Assembly: GCA_963575745.1 (NCBI GenBank)
Contig: CAUYUJ010001359.1
Coordinates: 561,018-625,017 of the forward strand
Source: Prorocentrum cordatum
Lineage: Eukaryota > Sar > Dinophyceae > Prorocentrales > Prorocentraceae
Reading direction: 5' to 3'
Length of the DNA stretch: 64,000 nucleotides
Shown: piece after piece, positions 29,223-40,640 of the stretch
Layout of the letters: each line of letters begins with the position of its first letter
How positions within the stretch are numbered: the first letter of the stretch is position 1
Notes under the pieces: generated by a model
Databases searched by the model: none
What the model was told of the DNA's origin: nothing
The model's input: only the letters and a program-made list of their open reading frames with translations
Position numbers and translations under genes: made by a program

Positions 29223-30268
29223 CTATCGCCGCCGAGCGTCTCGAAGATGGTGCATGAGATAATCACTGTGCCCCTCCAGCCAGTAAATGGGTGCCCCCAG
29301 GTCCGTCTCCAGCTTGTCGAATTGAGGCCAGCGCCAGTGAAGTTGCGTGGGCATCTTGGTGAACGTTCGCACAGGTCCTGGAAATCCTGCTTCAGCTTCC
29401 TGGATGTGGTGCCTGAGGTCGGCGACATATGAACGTAGCAGTGGCACTCGTAGCACTTGGCGTCGGATGGAGGACATGACCTCGCGCTGGCTGATGGCGC
29501 AGAGGTCCAGGAGGTGGCCCTTGAGCACGATGCCCATCACGATCCACTGGCAAGTCCACTGCCGGCCCCGCGGCATAATGGTGGCGAACATGGCGCGGTA
29601 GCACTCGCGCATCTTGAGCTCGGACGGGGCCCCGAGGTCGGAGCCCACGGCCACCGTGGAAGTAGCCGTCGCCCGCGCAATCTCAGAGCGCTTCTGCATC
29701 GACATTGGTAGGCGCTGAGCTCGTTGAAGTCGCATGGCCGCCGCGAAACGCTCGTCGAGGAGGCTGGCGCCCCCCCCCTTCCGCAGGCGGCGACCTGGCT
29801 GCCCACAAGTCGGAAGGCCCTCTTGACAGGGAGGTTGTAGCCGCAGACCTGCGCGTTGCTCAGCTCGTCGACCATGCCATCTTCGGTGGCCCAGGTAACT
29901 AGCTTACCCCAAGTGCAACTCTTGACCAGAAGGCTTGTCAAACAACAGAGATTGGCGAAGAGACTCACGCATGCCTGGCATGTCACGCACCGTTGAATTG
30001 GGATCATCAGTGAATGTTATGGAGAGCGACCTCGGAATCACACGATGTTGCCTTGCTGCCCACGTACATTCTGGCATTTTTTAAATCGCCGGTGCTGAAC
30101 GCTGCGCCTTGGAGGCGGGAGTTCACGGTGCTCATGGCTTCATGGCAGGTGCCGGACATTTTTATAGATCGACGACGACTGTTTAAAAAAGCTGGTCGTA
30201 CTCGAAGAGTACTTTCTGGGCAACCTGCATTCTTCTGGAGTTGCATGCAGATGTCCGTCACCAACAGG
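29223..30268 (-). pseudogene. LINE-2 RT catalytic remnant and C-terminal region
   Basis: At about 30236-30268 the - strand reads LLVTDICMQLQ. This fits RT motif C (F-x-D-D-I-x-L-Q in many relatives) with the first Asp replaced by Thr. Downstream are STGDLKNARMYVGSKATS, then a shifted frame with TWGKLVTWATEDGMVDELSN and VKRAFRLVGSQVA, then SYVADLRHHIQEAEAGFPGP and the region leading to RNase H. Composition and spacing fit the thumb and connector of a LINE RT. At least three frames are needed. Confidence 0.55.
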
Positions 30269-30299
30269 CCGAAGCTCTCCTTGCGGCCAAGCTCCGGGC

Positions 30300-31560
30300 C
30301 GTGGACCTACGGCTCAACGCGTCTGGACCACTCAACCGGCCGAGCGAGACTCGCCGATGCATCGGACAATCCAGCCTCCGAGGCAGCCCCAGAGGTGGTG
30401 GGGCGGCACCGCTCGCGCCGCCACACTTCCAGTTTTCGATATATCGAAACTTCCCAAGAGCAATGCCAAACAGAAAGGACCGACAGCTAGCGTCGTTGCT
30501 CTTGCAGAAAAATCCCTTCCCCCCTCCTCAAAGCAGGATTTGGAGGCGCTTGAAAGCCGAGGGAACTTGACCCGAAGTGTTCATCGATCGAAGAGCTTCG
30601 GCAAAAACAGCTTGGATGGACGTCGGCAGGGCCTCGGCCTCCGCCGCTGCCCAGCCGCCGCGGCCCCCCGGCCTCGCGAGGGGGGCGCGCTTGGAGAAAA
30701 ACGCAAACCTCAGCATCACTTGAGCGGGGCTCAGGGCATGGGCACACGGGGAGAAGTCCTGCCGCATGCCCAGCTCGAAAGTCAACCCACGTCGGAATCT
30801 GCGAAGTCCCACGATACCCATAGAGGATCGGCCCCCAGGCCGCCTGCATGAGCATTATGATGTCAAGCGGGTTGAGGGCGACATCGCTCGCGTCGGGTTT
30901 TTCATGTTCCCAGGGGTGTTATGGCTTATTGGGTTTGCGCTGTTACACAGGCACGAACCTCTCGGCCTCCCTGCTGGCGGTATGTCGACATGCGAGCACG
31001 CCATTTTTGGAGTCGCTGTCGTTGCGCCTCGGCAGCGTGCCGTTGTTGTTCAGCGAGTACTGCGCAGCAGCTTCTCGCGCCTGCCCTGCCGCGGGCCAGC
31101 GCAATGGCGCCTGCCAGCCCGGCCGCGAAGCACGCGCCGGTTGAAGTTGCCTGACTTGTTTGCAGCAGTTTACCCAAAGATGATGGTAGAGTTGAATGTC
31201 AATGTAAGCACTGGCACCAGTGGTCTCGCAATGCTCGGCCCTGTAGCTCAGATCCAGCAGGCGCCGGTGAAGTTCCGCGCGCAGCCACTCGATCCGCGAC
31301 GTCGCGCCTTGCTGCGGTGAAATTGGCGGCGCTGCCCAGCCTCGGACAAACCTCGGGGGCTCGCCGCGCCCGCGAGCGCCCGGCTCGACGTGGTCGGCGC
31401 AGCAAGCGCCCGGGAAGTCCTTGGCAACGTTGTTGACGATCTCGAGGGCGCGTTCGTCATTCCCGCGGGTTCTTGCTAGAAGTGAAATATGTTGACCGGC
31501 GTGCAGTTCACCAAGCGCGGCCCGCTCTTGGCAGGGCACGGCGACGTCGTGGACGCCGCA
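30300..31560 (-). pseudogene. LINE-2 linker between endonuclease and RT, with RT N-terminal remnant
   Basis: The - strand carries RIEWLRAELHRRLLDLSYRA, YIDIQLYHHLWVNCCKQV, GWQAPLRWPAAGQAREAAAQ and SKNGVLACRHTASREAERF (31300-30950), then NPLDIIMLMQAAWGPIL (about 30860) and LPTSIQAVFAEALRSMNTSG (about 30600). These resemble the linker and the entry to the RT domain. There is too little room between this and the catalytic remnant at 30.25 kb for a complete set of RT motifs, so part of the palm is probably deleted. Confidence 0.5.
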
Positions 31561-33335
31561 GAGCTCGGGCCGTTCCCGCCGCCGGACGCGGGCGGCGAAG
31601 GCGTCGACATCGAGGGTGACCTCTAGACCGAGATGACCAGGGTATTCGAAGCCCCGCACGATCTGGAAGTTGATGACCATGGGGTTGGCGCTCTCGTTGG
31701 CGAAGACGTAGTCTATCCTGGACGCGTGCTCGGCGGGGTCGCAACGGTTGCAGTTGGGTCGCGGCCGTAGGTCATGGCGCCGTGGTCGCTGCACCGTTTG
31801 ACGACAGTCATTCGCCCGCCATCCTGGAGCACCCAGCTGAGGTAGGCCGGCTCGGTGACGTCACACTGCGCATCCACGGTGACGAAGTAGGGGATTGCCG
31901 CGCCTCGAAGTGAGCAGTGGGAGACCGACCCCAGCCCCGCAACTATGGAATTTACATGTCAGCGCGTTGCATTTACTGCGAATGAGCGCAAGTGTAGGCG
32001 CTCTGTCGACAAGACCATTGCCAGCTGCCGCAGGGGTGCCCCGCGCGCGCGGCGACGCCCTGGGCCTGCTCGACGCGGCCGCGCCCGCGCCGGCATTCCC
32101 AGGGCCGCGCGTGCCACGGCCGCGGCGCGCTGTTTGAGGCGACGGCGGCGCTGCCCATCGCACGGCAGCGCTGCTGGCCCAGCCGAGCCGTCGCCCCCGC
32201 GCAACCGCGCCGACGGAAAAGTATAGATCGGGGGCGTTTCTCTTAAGGTAGCTGTTCAAATATAAAAGTGTTTCTGCGCTTACACAAACAATGCGTTCTT
32301 TTTATATAGACATTTCGGGGCTCTCCCGCGCGAGACGCTCTGCTTCGGAGAAGTTTACAAGTATTGCACGTTGTGCTTATATGCTTGTTTGTTTCGCCTG
32401 CTGCCTAAGCTTTGTTTCTGGGGTGGATCTAAGCTTTTCGATGCGCGCCCGTGCGGGGCGGGCCCTGGGCGCCGTCTGGGCTCTTGCCAGCGCCGCCAAG
32501 GGCCGACGCGCCCATTGGTTTTTGCCTTGGCACGAGCGGGCGAATGTCCACAATGATTTGTTTGGCACTGACTGCGCGCCAGCACGAGGAAACGCCAGGT
32601 TCGAACGCCAATGAGCATGGCAACAGCACGCCGTTCGCGTTGAAGTGCGCGGAGTTGCCTTTGGCTGGCCGTCGAGCAGTTTCCGTTTGCATTCGCGCGT
32701 CGCTCGACGGTCCCATTGGCGGAAAGTTCCCCGCGTTGGGGGCCGGAGTCGTTTTCTCATGCCTTCACGAAGTGCGGCCGCTTGCCATACGTCAGCGAGT
32801 AGGTTTTCGTGTGACTCGCCAGCGACGCCGTGCACCGCTGCCGGGCAGTAGCCCGTGATGTGAGGACCGTTGTCGTTGGGGATGGGGATGAAGATCTCTT
32901 TCGCCTCTGACTGGCGAGTAGGCGATCGCGCAGTGGGCGGGCGCGGTCTGTCGGAACGACAGTGACAGGCATTGGCGACGCAATGACAATTCCACCGTGC
33001 CCTGCCTGTTCTCCTCTGGCCACGTACGGGTGCTTGCCGTGCTGTGATGGTACACCTCGTTCACCTGGTTCCAGTGGTTGTCCCCAGTGAGCTTTCCATG
33101 CATAATGGTGCAGGTGCTTATCCATACCTGCTAGCTGGCGTTGAATGCGACGAGCTTCCTTCAGGGCCGCAACAGCCACTCCGCGGTCGCCGAGTGCCGT
33201 GAGGAGCCCCCTATGCGGTTGCAAGGCCGTCACGCTGATGGAAACCAGGTTGTGGTGATCTGGACCGTCTCCCAGAGCTGAATCAGAATATTGCCGCGCT
33301 CGGTTTGCGACAGTCGCTGGATGCTGCGATCGCAC
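31560..33335 (-). pseudogene. LINE-2 APE-type endonuclease, interrupted
   Basis: N-terminal part: SISVTALQPHRGLLTALGDR, VAVAALKEARRIQRQLAGMD, HYAWKAHWGQPLE and HGGIVIASPMPVTVVPTDRA (33.3-32.95 kb). Next NLLADVWQAAA (about 32.79 kb). C-terminal part: ASRIDYVFANESAN (about 31.70 kb) and the G-H-L-G-L-E-V-T-L strand that holds the final His. The Gln-Glu position reads KEA. The G-D-F-N motif expected between about 32.75 and 31.86 kb is not visible. Instead about 0.8 kb of unrelated GC-rich sequence separates the two halves, which suggests an insertion. Confidence 0.65.
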
Positions 33336-33411
33336 TTAGGGGGCAAAGGAGGCGTTGGCCCCTCAGGGAATGGAGCAGGTTCGTCGCAGTTGAAGCAGCC
33401 ACCCAGACTGG

Positions 33412-35790
33412 TCACCTGCGAAGCCCATGCTGTGGCACGGAACTCACAGCCATCCCACACGCTGCAGTGCCCCAAAATTTGAGCAAGCCATCCATTACCA
33501 AGTAGTACACACGGTTTGTCTTGATGTCCCAAGTCACGGACTTCTCATCGGAAGGTGGGACTCGTTTTTTTGGGCACCCCAGCGGTCGTTGTCCTTGACC
33601 TGGGCGCGCGGGGTCTTCTTGTCGGGGGCGTCGGCGCGCTCCTGCTGCAGGTTCATTTTTGTTGGGGATGGTGGCCAGGCTCCCTTGGATAGCGAGCTGG
33701 TTCGCGTTGATAGTGGCACTGAGGCTCGCGTTCCCTTGTTTCAGCTCGCCGATGGCCGCGTTGGTCTTCTGAGCGACGTCGTCGAGCTCAGCGGCGAGGG
33801 CAGGGGTAGAGAGAGGCCTCCTGCTTGGCAATGGTGCCCATCATGCTCTCCAGAGCGACTGCCTGTGCACGCGCACTGGCTTCGAGCGCTTGAATGCGCT
33901 GGCGCTCTGCATCAGGTAGTCGAACTGGTGCGAGAACAGGTGGTGCGGCCTTCGGTTCGACCTCCATCTGGTTGCCGCCGGCGCTTGAGGTAACCGGCGT
34001 CGCTGGCGGCTTCCTTTGAAGTGCTGGTAGCCACGGCGGAGTACTTGTCGTAGCCGATGTTGGTGCAGTTTCAGTAGGTGGCGGCAGTGGTTCCGCTGTC
34101 TTGAGCGACGCCGCAGTAACGATAGCGGGGCCCGCCGCGGAGTCGCCTTCGGCGGCCGCCGCGCTGCCTGGCCCAACTTACGCGACGACCCACGGCGTGG
34201 AGGAGCCGAACGTCCAGCACTTGGTGGAGGGCTCGGTGTCGGAGCGAGCGATGGCGAAGTTGGCCTTCTCGTGGGTGTCGAAGCCGACGTAGACGATGTC
34301 CGCTGTCCAGCCCACCGTCTGCGCTGCGCCCGCGACCTGACCCTTGGTGGCTCGGCCGTTGGGGACGTCGGTGCGCCCCTGGCGCCGTGCCAGCGCGACG
34401 CTAGATCCTCGGACTGCAGCGGTTGCTTCAGTGGCTTGAGGGTGGTCACGAAGTACACGTAGACCAGACTGCCCACGGTCGCCCCTGGCGACGCCCAGAG
34501 CAGCCTCTGGGGACTTGGCAATAGAGTAGGCGTTCTGCATGCTGACCGTTTGTTGAACCAGACGGTGTGCACCACCTGCTTGTTGCGTTCCTGCTTCCCG
34601 GAGTCGGCGCCGATGTAGGAGAAGGGAACGTGGTGTCCTGGTTCCCCGAGTAATTCAGCGGCTGGATATCCCGGGCCTTCTCGATGGCGAGGATGGCGCC
34701 CAGTGGCCGCTGACCTGCTTGACCGCCTGCGCGAAGTAAGCGACTGGGCTCGTCGTGGAGCTCGATCTCAGGGCAGATAGCGCTCGCGGTGGACTCGATG
34801 ACCTCGCGAAGCCCAGCGTCGAGAGAAGGGTTGGCTTCAGATCGGCCAGCCTGCTTCCAGCGCTCGCTGGCCGCACTGCCGAGCTTGTCTTTGCGTTGGC
34901 CACCAATCACGATGGGCGCGACACCGCTGAACTGGGAACTGAAGACAGATTTCATAGTAGGGTTGACGAGAAAGGCGTCAGCCTCGCGGATAGTGATGCG
35001 CATGAAGGTGGCGCTGGCATCCGCGGCGTCCAACTGCGCGAGATGGGTCTGCATCCCCACCTCGGTGTCGCCGAATCACCGGATGACCCCCTCCATGAAT
35101 GTCTTCCGTGGCATCTTGGCGCTACGAGGGACTTTAAAGATTGGAACTTTGATCTCGGCATGTGCCCTGTTGTCGCTGCCTGCGCCGATGACGAGGGTCG
35201 GGAGCGGCTCCTTCTGACGGCGCAGGGCTGCACATCTTTTCTCGGCATTGGAGTGCAGCGAAGTGGAGGATTCGTACCCGCCGTTGGGCAGCTTCTCGGA
35301 TGCTTGGGCGATCGGGATCGATCAGTCGTTCTCGTCGAGGGCGATCGGCTGGGGCTCGGACATGCGGCCCTTGCCGCGACCCTTTGTGTCGTCTGCGTTC
35401 CCGCCGGTCACTGCATTGGCGCTCGATGCACGCCGATGGTGCTCGTGGGCCCACGAGATCTCGTGTTTCGCCACGAGCTTCTGCACTGCTCGCAACTGCT
35501 TTTCCTCGGGGGCGTTGGCCAGCAATTGGTCGGGCCCCGCCTGGGCCCCGTGGACGAGCTCGCTGCGCGCTGCAGCGGCGCGCGATCACCCCCAGCGTCC
35601 TGAATCAATGTCAGCACCTTCGATTTGCGAGCTGCGGGCCCGCTGATATTCTGAACAATCTCCCCCGCCACTGCCGCGTCGGACGGCAGCGAGAGAAGCG
35701 AAATCCGAGGGGCAACCAACCTTCTGCAGCGGCTCACTGTCGACGCCGCAACGAGTGCGTTGTACGGGCTCTCAGGGCAGATCGGTAGGG
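33412..35790 (-). pseudogene. LINE-2 ORF1-like region
   Basis: Several adjoining - strand frames with non-repetitive composition. 35525-35322: QLRAVQKLVAKHEISWAHEH. 35060-34750: ADAFLVNPTMKSVFSSQFSG and QRKDKLGSAASERWKQAGRS. About 34300-34190: TADIVYVGFDTHEKANFAIA. Then a Pro/Ala/Thr-rich part, IQALEASARAQAVALESMMG (about 33.87 kb) and LDDVAQKTNAAIGELKQGNA (about 33.78 kb), which look like coiled coil. A CFNCDEP piece lies at about 33.4 kb. The layout (globular, low complexity, coiled coil) suits a LINE ORF1 or gag-like protein that binds RNA, but I cannot name the family. Confidence 0.45.
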
Positions 35791-35839
35791 CTGCGCGCTC
35801 TCGCCCCCCAGCGAGTTCGAGCCCATAGGTACTGATTGC

Positions 35840-37882
35840 GATGGTGATGGCGGCGGTGATGATGACGATGGCGAGGAGGAGGGGGATATTTCTTTGTGAT
35901 GGCGATGAGGATGATGGTGATGGTGGTGATGATGAGGACTGAGGATGAGGATGATGATGTGATGATGATGGTGGTGGTGACGGTGGTGGTGGTGATGATG
36001 ATGGCGATGTTGATGGTTCGTGTGGTTATGGGTACGACGTGGATGGTTATGATGACGATGATGACGATGATGAGTGTGATGTTGGTGATGAGTATGATGA
36101 CCATGTTGGTGATACTGTTGGTGATGATTAGGATGAGGATCAGGATCAGGATGGTGGCCATGATGATGATGATGATGATGCGGATGATTATGCTGATGGT
36201 GGTGGTGATGAGGATGAGGGTGATGATTATGACAACGATGAGGGTGATGTTGATGATGGTGGCGATGGTGTTGCTGACGTTGGCGCTGGCGATGACGGAC
36301 ATGATGATGGTGATGACATTGAAGTTGATGTTGATGGCGATGGCGACGGCGAAGGCGATGATGAGGATGGTGACGATGAGGAGGGATGGTGATGGGTGAT
36401 GATGATGAGGGTGATGACGGTGGTGGCGATGATGGAATGAAGGTGATGATGGTGATGCGAGTGGTGATGGTGATAGTGATTGCGATGATGATGGCGATGG
36501 CGATGGTGAGGGTGGTGGTGATAGTGATGGTGATGGTGATGGTGGCGATGATGGTGACGTTGATGGTGCGGGTGGTGATGATGATGACGAGGATGCGGAT
36601 TCTTGATGATGATGATGATGATGGTGGTGGTGATGGGGATGGGGATGGGGATGAGGATGAGGATGGGGATGCGGATGAGGATAATGATGATGATGATGGT
36701 GGTGGTGGTAGGGATGGTGATGATGATGGTAGTGATGCTGATTGCGATGGTGCTGGTGGTTATGATGATTGTGATCATTGTGCTGACGAGAACGAGAATG
36801 ATGATCATGACGATTCTGATGATGATGATGAGCGGGATGATGATATTGGTGGTGATGTTGATGATCAGGATGAGGATGAGGATCTGGATGATGATCATGA
36901 TGATCATGCTGATGATGGTGGTGGTGGTGATGGAGAGGATAGTGATGACTATGGCAACGATGATGACGATGCTGTTAATGGTGACGATGGTGATGGTGAC
37001 GTTGACGATGACGATGACGGATAGGATGATGGCCCTGACGCTGAATATGATGTTGATGGCGATGGCGATGTTGATGGCGACGATGATGAGGATGATGACT
37101 ATGAGGAGGGATGATGATCGGTGATGATGACGAGGATGATGATGGTGGTGGTGATGATGACGGTGTTGATGATGATGATGATGTTGGTGGTGGTGATGGT
37201 GGTAGTGATGGTGATGGTGATGGTGATGATTATGATGATGAGGACGAGAGTGACGATAATCTTGGTGATGATGGTGAAGTTGGTGGTGATTGTGATGAGG
37301 ATGAGGATGAGGATGATGATGGTGGTGGTGGTGATGGTGATGATTGTGATGCTGATGGTGATGATGTTGATGATTGTGATGTTTATGCTTCTGATGCTGA
37401 CGATTATGATGAAGACGATGATGAGGATGATGCTGGCGATGATGTTGGTGATGATGTTGCTGATGATGATGGGGATGAGGATGGCAATCAGGATGGTGAT
37501 CATGATGATGATGCTGATGATGATGCTGATTTTTGTGGTGTTGATGAGGATGATGATGACTATGATGACGATGATAATGATGCTGATGGTGATGAAGACG
37601 ATGGTGACGTTGACGATGACGATGACGATGACGGAGATGATGATAGTGATAACGCGGAATATGATTGTGATGGTGATGGCGATGGCGACGATCATGATGA
37701 GGATGTTGACGATGAGGAGGGATGATGATGTTTGATGATCATGAGGATCATGATGGTGGTGGTGAGGATGATGATGGTCGTGGTCTTTGTCGTCACTGTG
37801 GTCGTGGTGATGATGATGTAATGATGGTGATGGTGATGGTGATATGATAATGATGATGGTCATGGTGATGGTGGTGGTGAGT

Positions 37883-37922
<40 letters not shown>

Positions 37923-37970
37923 GGAGGAGGAGGAGGAGGAGGAGGAGGAGATGGATGGGGTGTTGGTACA
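35840..37970. repeat. GAT-type array with higher-order structure, 2.1 kb
   Basis: Almost pure GAT/GGT/GAC triplets. Three blocks (about 35880-36400, 36400-37115, 37115-37725) end in closely similar sequence: gacgttgacgatgacgatgacg-like DNA, then gatgttgatggcgatggcga and atgaggagggatg. The array is therefore organised in 620-725 bp higher-order units. Frames read as Asp/Met/Ile runs only. The end (37900-37950) is pure ATG then GAG. Confidence 0.93.
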
Positions 37971-38841
37971 TAAGCACCAGGTCGATCGCGTGTTGCGTTC
38001 CGATATGTTTTCCTTTTTGTTCGTCTGATTGCGAACGCGTCTACAGACGCCGCGGCCATCCCGCCAATGTCCGCGCGACGCAACAAGTTGGATGATGGTA
38101 CGTGCTCGGGCTGGGCACATACAGCCTCCCAGATAGCCCCTGCTGGCCTCAACAGGCCCCCCGAGTCGTCCAGGGCGGCCTCGGCAGCCCAATCCGCCCT
38201 GGAGGCCTGTGGAGGCCAGCCGGGACTGCCTGGGGGGGCTGTCCGTGCCCAGCGGCGTCTGTGCCTGGGGAGGACGACGGGCGGCTCCAGCGAGGAGCCG
38301 GCGGTGGTGGGGAGCCTCCCTGCGCCGCCACCTCTCGGCTTGTCCGCCTTTGGGCCCGCTGCCGCTCCTGGCCCGCTGCTCGCCGAATCGGCCGAGAGGC
38401 TCGAGGGAGCGAAGCGCGGGGCACCGGAGGGGCGCGGGAGGTCCGAGGCAGCTCAGGCTCAGGGGCAACGATAGGGGGAGACAAGCACAGCAGGGGGAAT
38501 GCAGCGGAGGGCCGTTGGAGACGTTAGTACGGCCGGACCGAGGTATGAGATGGAGGTCGGTTCGGGGAGGGTACCTTAGTGTTCTTCGTGATTGTTGGAT
38601 GATCTCGTGCATCCTGGGGGGTATCCTCGAATGTTCTTCAGTCTGGCCAGCGGAGGGTCTCATGTTCTTGAAGGACGCTATCCTGTCCTAGGTCCGGCCG
38701 TAGTCGGCCTTTGGGGGGGCCGTGGACGCTACGGCTGGACGCAGCTCGGATAACTAGTGCGTTTGGACCCTGAGAGGGATCTGGGGACTGATTTTGAGCC
38801 GATCTTGGATTTCCACTGTCTCTGTTCGCCCTTCTCCGAGG
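37971..38841. other. Unassigned stretch with a small hairpin
   Basis: At about 38142-38218, ccagggcgg / ccgccctgg and aacaggcc / ggcctgt form nested inverted repeats. No gene is recognised. Confidence 0.45.
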
Positions 38842-38937
38842 GACGCATCGACCCCTACTCGCCCGTTGATCGCCGAAAGGGGCTGATAGCCCAAACCTGC
38901 CCAGGAACGTGCGGATCCAAGATCGGTGGCCTATCGC
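38842..38937 (+). repeat. Dispersed repeat A, copy 2
   Basis: Mate of 2938-3040. It shares cgcatcgacccc, gccgaaaggggctga, gcccaggaacgtgcgga and atcggtggcc in order. Confidence 0.6.
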
Positions 38938-39263
38938 GGGTCTATCGGCGATGTATCGCCGATTCCAGGTGGATGTGCCCCCCCCCTGTGCCAGTCCCCC
39001 CCTGTCGTTGCCCCGCGCAGGCCCGGGAGGCTGGGCCGATCTTGCAAAAGGGAGGGGGATCACCATCACCACCGCCTGCGGGGGGCCACTGCGGAGTGCG
39101 CGAGCATCGACTGCACACGAGAATGACCTCGCGAAGCGGTGGCCTGTGGTGCGGGCCCACTGCGGTCCCCCGACCGCGGGGTCGGATGCGCAGCGGCGTG
39201 CGCGCCTGGGTCTGGCCCCCCCACAGCCATGTCGGGGGCGGAAGAGAAGAGGGTTGATGACTA
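38938..39263. other. Unassigned stretch
   Basis: Nothing recognised. cgatgtatcgccgat at about 38949 is a short palindrome. Confidence 0.4.
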
Positions 39264-39420
39264 GGGGGGGGGATATCATGGCGGGGGTCATGATATTTCC
39301 CCAGATTTCATGGCGCCTCTTCTTATTTCACTACGTCCCTGCCCCCCCCGCTGGGCCGCGCACATGCCGCCGGTCATGATTTGCACCCCCCCCCTCTTGG
39401 ACACCCCCCTCCTGGCCGCT
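39264..39420 (+). repeat. Dispersed repeat C, copy 2
   Basis: Mate of 14755-14925: ggggatatcatggc...catgatattt-cccc hairpin, tttcatggcgcctcttct, gctgggccgcgcacatgcc, catgatttgcaccc. Confidence 0.75.
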
Positions 39421-39885
39421 CTTGACCATGTCAAGCCGCGCGCCAAAGGTCACTCCTGCCTGGGGCCACCTTTCCGTGGGGCCGCGTGCAGCTCGTAGGG
39501 CGCTCGCGCGGGGGGCATCCCTGCGCACCTGAGCGGCGCCTGCCGCATCCCCCCGGGGCGGTGTTGGTGGGCGCCTTTCTCCCTGCGGTCGCGTTCTCCA
39601 CAATTAGCGCGGTCTCTGCGAAGCCGCTCGTTTTGGGGGGCCCGCGGGCGGCTGCGCGGCCCCAGGGCCTGGGTTCGGGGTTGGAGAGAACGTGGACGCG
39701 AGTGGGGGGATCATCCGCCCCCGCCTCCCCTGAAACTGCCTCTCTCCGCACTCTCTGTCCGCCCCCTCTCTCGGCACGAGTTCCCGCACACCACATTCCA
39801 TATGTTCAAGTTCTGTCGTTGGGTTGTTTTGGTATCATGTGTTTGTCTGTCGTCAGCGATATATCGTGTATATCGCCGTCTCCTT
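39421..39885. other. Unassigned stretch
   Basis: Nothing recognised. Confidence 0.4.
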
Positions 39886-39887
39886 GT

Positions 39888-40152
39888 GATCTCTCTCTCT
39901 CTCTTGTTCTCTCTCTCTCTCTCTCTCTTTCTCTCTTGTTTTCTCTCTCTCTCTCTCTCTTGTTCCTCTCTCTCTCTTTCTCTCTGTCGTTCTCTCCTTC
40001 TGTTCTCTCTCTCTCTCGTTCTCTCTCTCTCTCTCCCTCTCTCTCTCTGTCTCTCTGTCTCTCTCTCTCTGTCGCTTTTATGTATTTATTTATTATGCAC
40101 GTAGTATATACTTATACATATATACATGTATATATATATATATATATATAAA
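39888..40152. repeat. Compound TC microsatellite ending in TA
   Basis: About 180 bp of TC with tgttct interruptions, then atttattta, atacata and a TA run at about 40129-40151. Confidence 0.95.
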
Positions 40153-40640
40153 TAAGTGACCTCCAGCCCGTGCCGCCGATCCGGTGCACTCCCGATGGTG
40201 GTCGGGTTCGCTTGGAGGTCGATGGGGCCTTTTTGAGGCCGTCGTAGGAGGAGGCCTCCTGAGGGGGTCTTTGAGCCTATGTGGGGTTTCTAGGAAGCTT
40301 TCTCGGCTTCATGAAATATTGATGTTCACTGCGCCCCCGCAAATACATATTAATTGAAAGTATCCGTTTGTTATGTATATACATATAAATGTATAAATAG
40401 TTGTCGATGGTGTAGCTTTACATGTTTGTCCTAAAAGAGCGGACCCGCGAACATGGCATAACATAGTATATGCCACGTTTGTTTCCACCCAGCGGCTCCC
40501 CACAATAACACGTACGCCCAGTAGGCTCGCATGGAAAACGACATTTGCCCACGAACAAAACAGAACTGTGATATATGTGTTCGATGTCGCTTACAGTGGC
40601 CCATATGTTTCAGTATGTTTGGCCGCTTCTGGCGCTGGTT
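40153..40640. other. Unassigned AT-rich stretch
   Basis: Contains ttatgtatatacatataaatgtataaat. No gene is recognised. Confidence 0.4.

Larger units (their letters stand above)
28243..35790 (-). mobile_element. LINE-2: non-LTR retrotransposon copy with RNase H
   Basis: Reading the - strand from about 35.8 kb down: ORF1-like segments with a coiled coil (35.8-33.4 kb), an APE-type endonuclease (33.3-31.6 kb), a linker, a shortened and mutated RT (30.95-29.2 kb), and RNase H (28.7-28.24 kb). The order APE-RT-RNase H fits I/R1-like non-LTR elements in general. Every domain is split across frames, so the copy is dead. It lies directly beside the 2.1-kb GAT array at 35.84 kb. No target duplication or tail was identified. 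Confidence 0.75.

Noticed and set aside
31100-31200. RT motif A in LINE-2 (YIDIQLYHH)
   Set aside because: It lies about 930 bp before the motif C remnant, too far for a palm domain, and its context fits the endonuclease-RT linker better.
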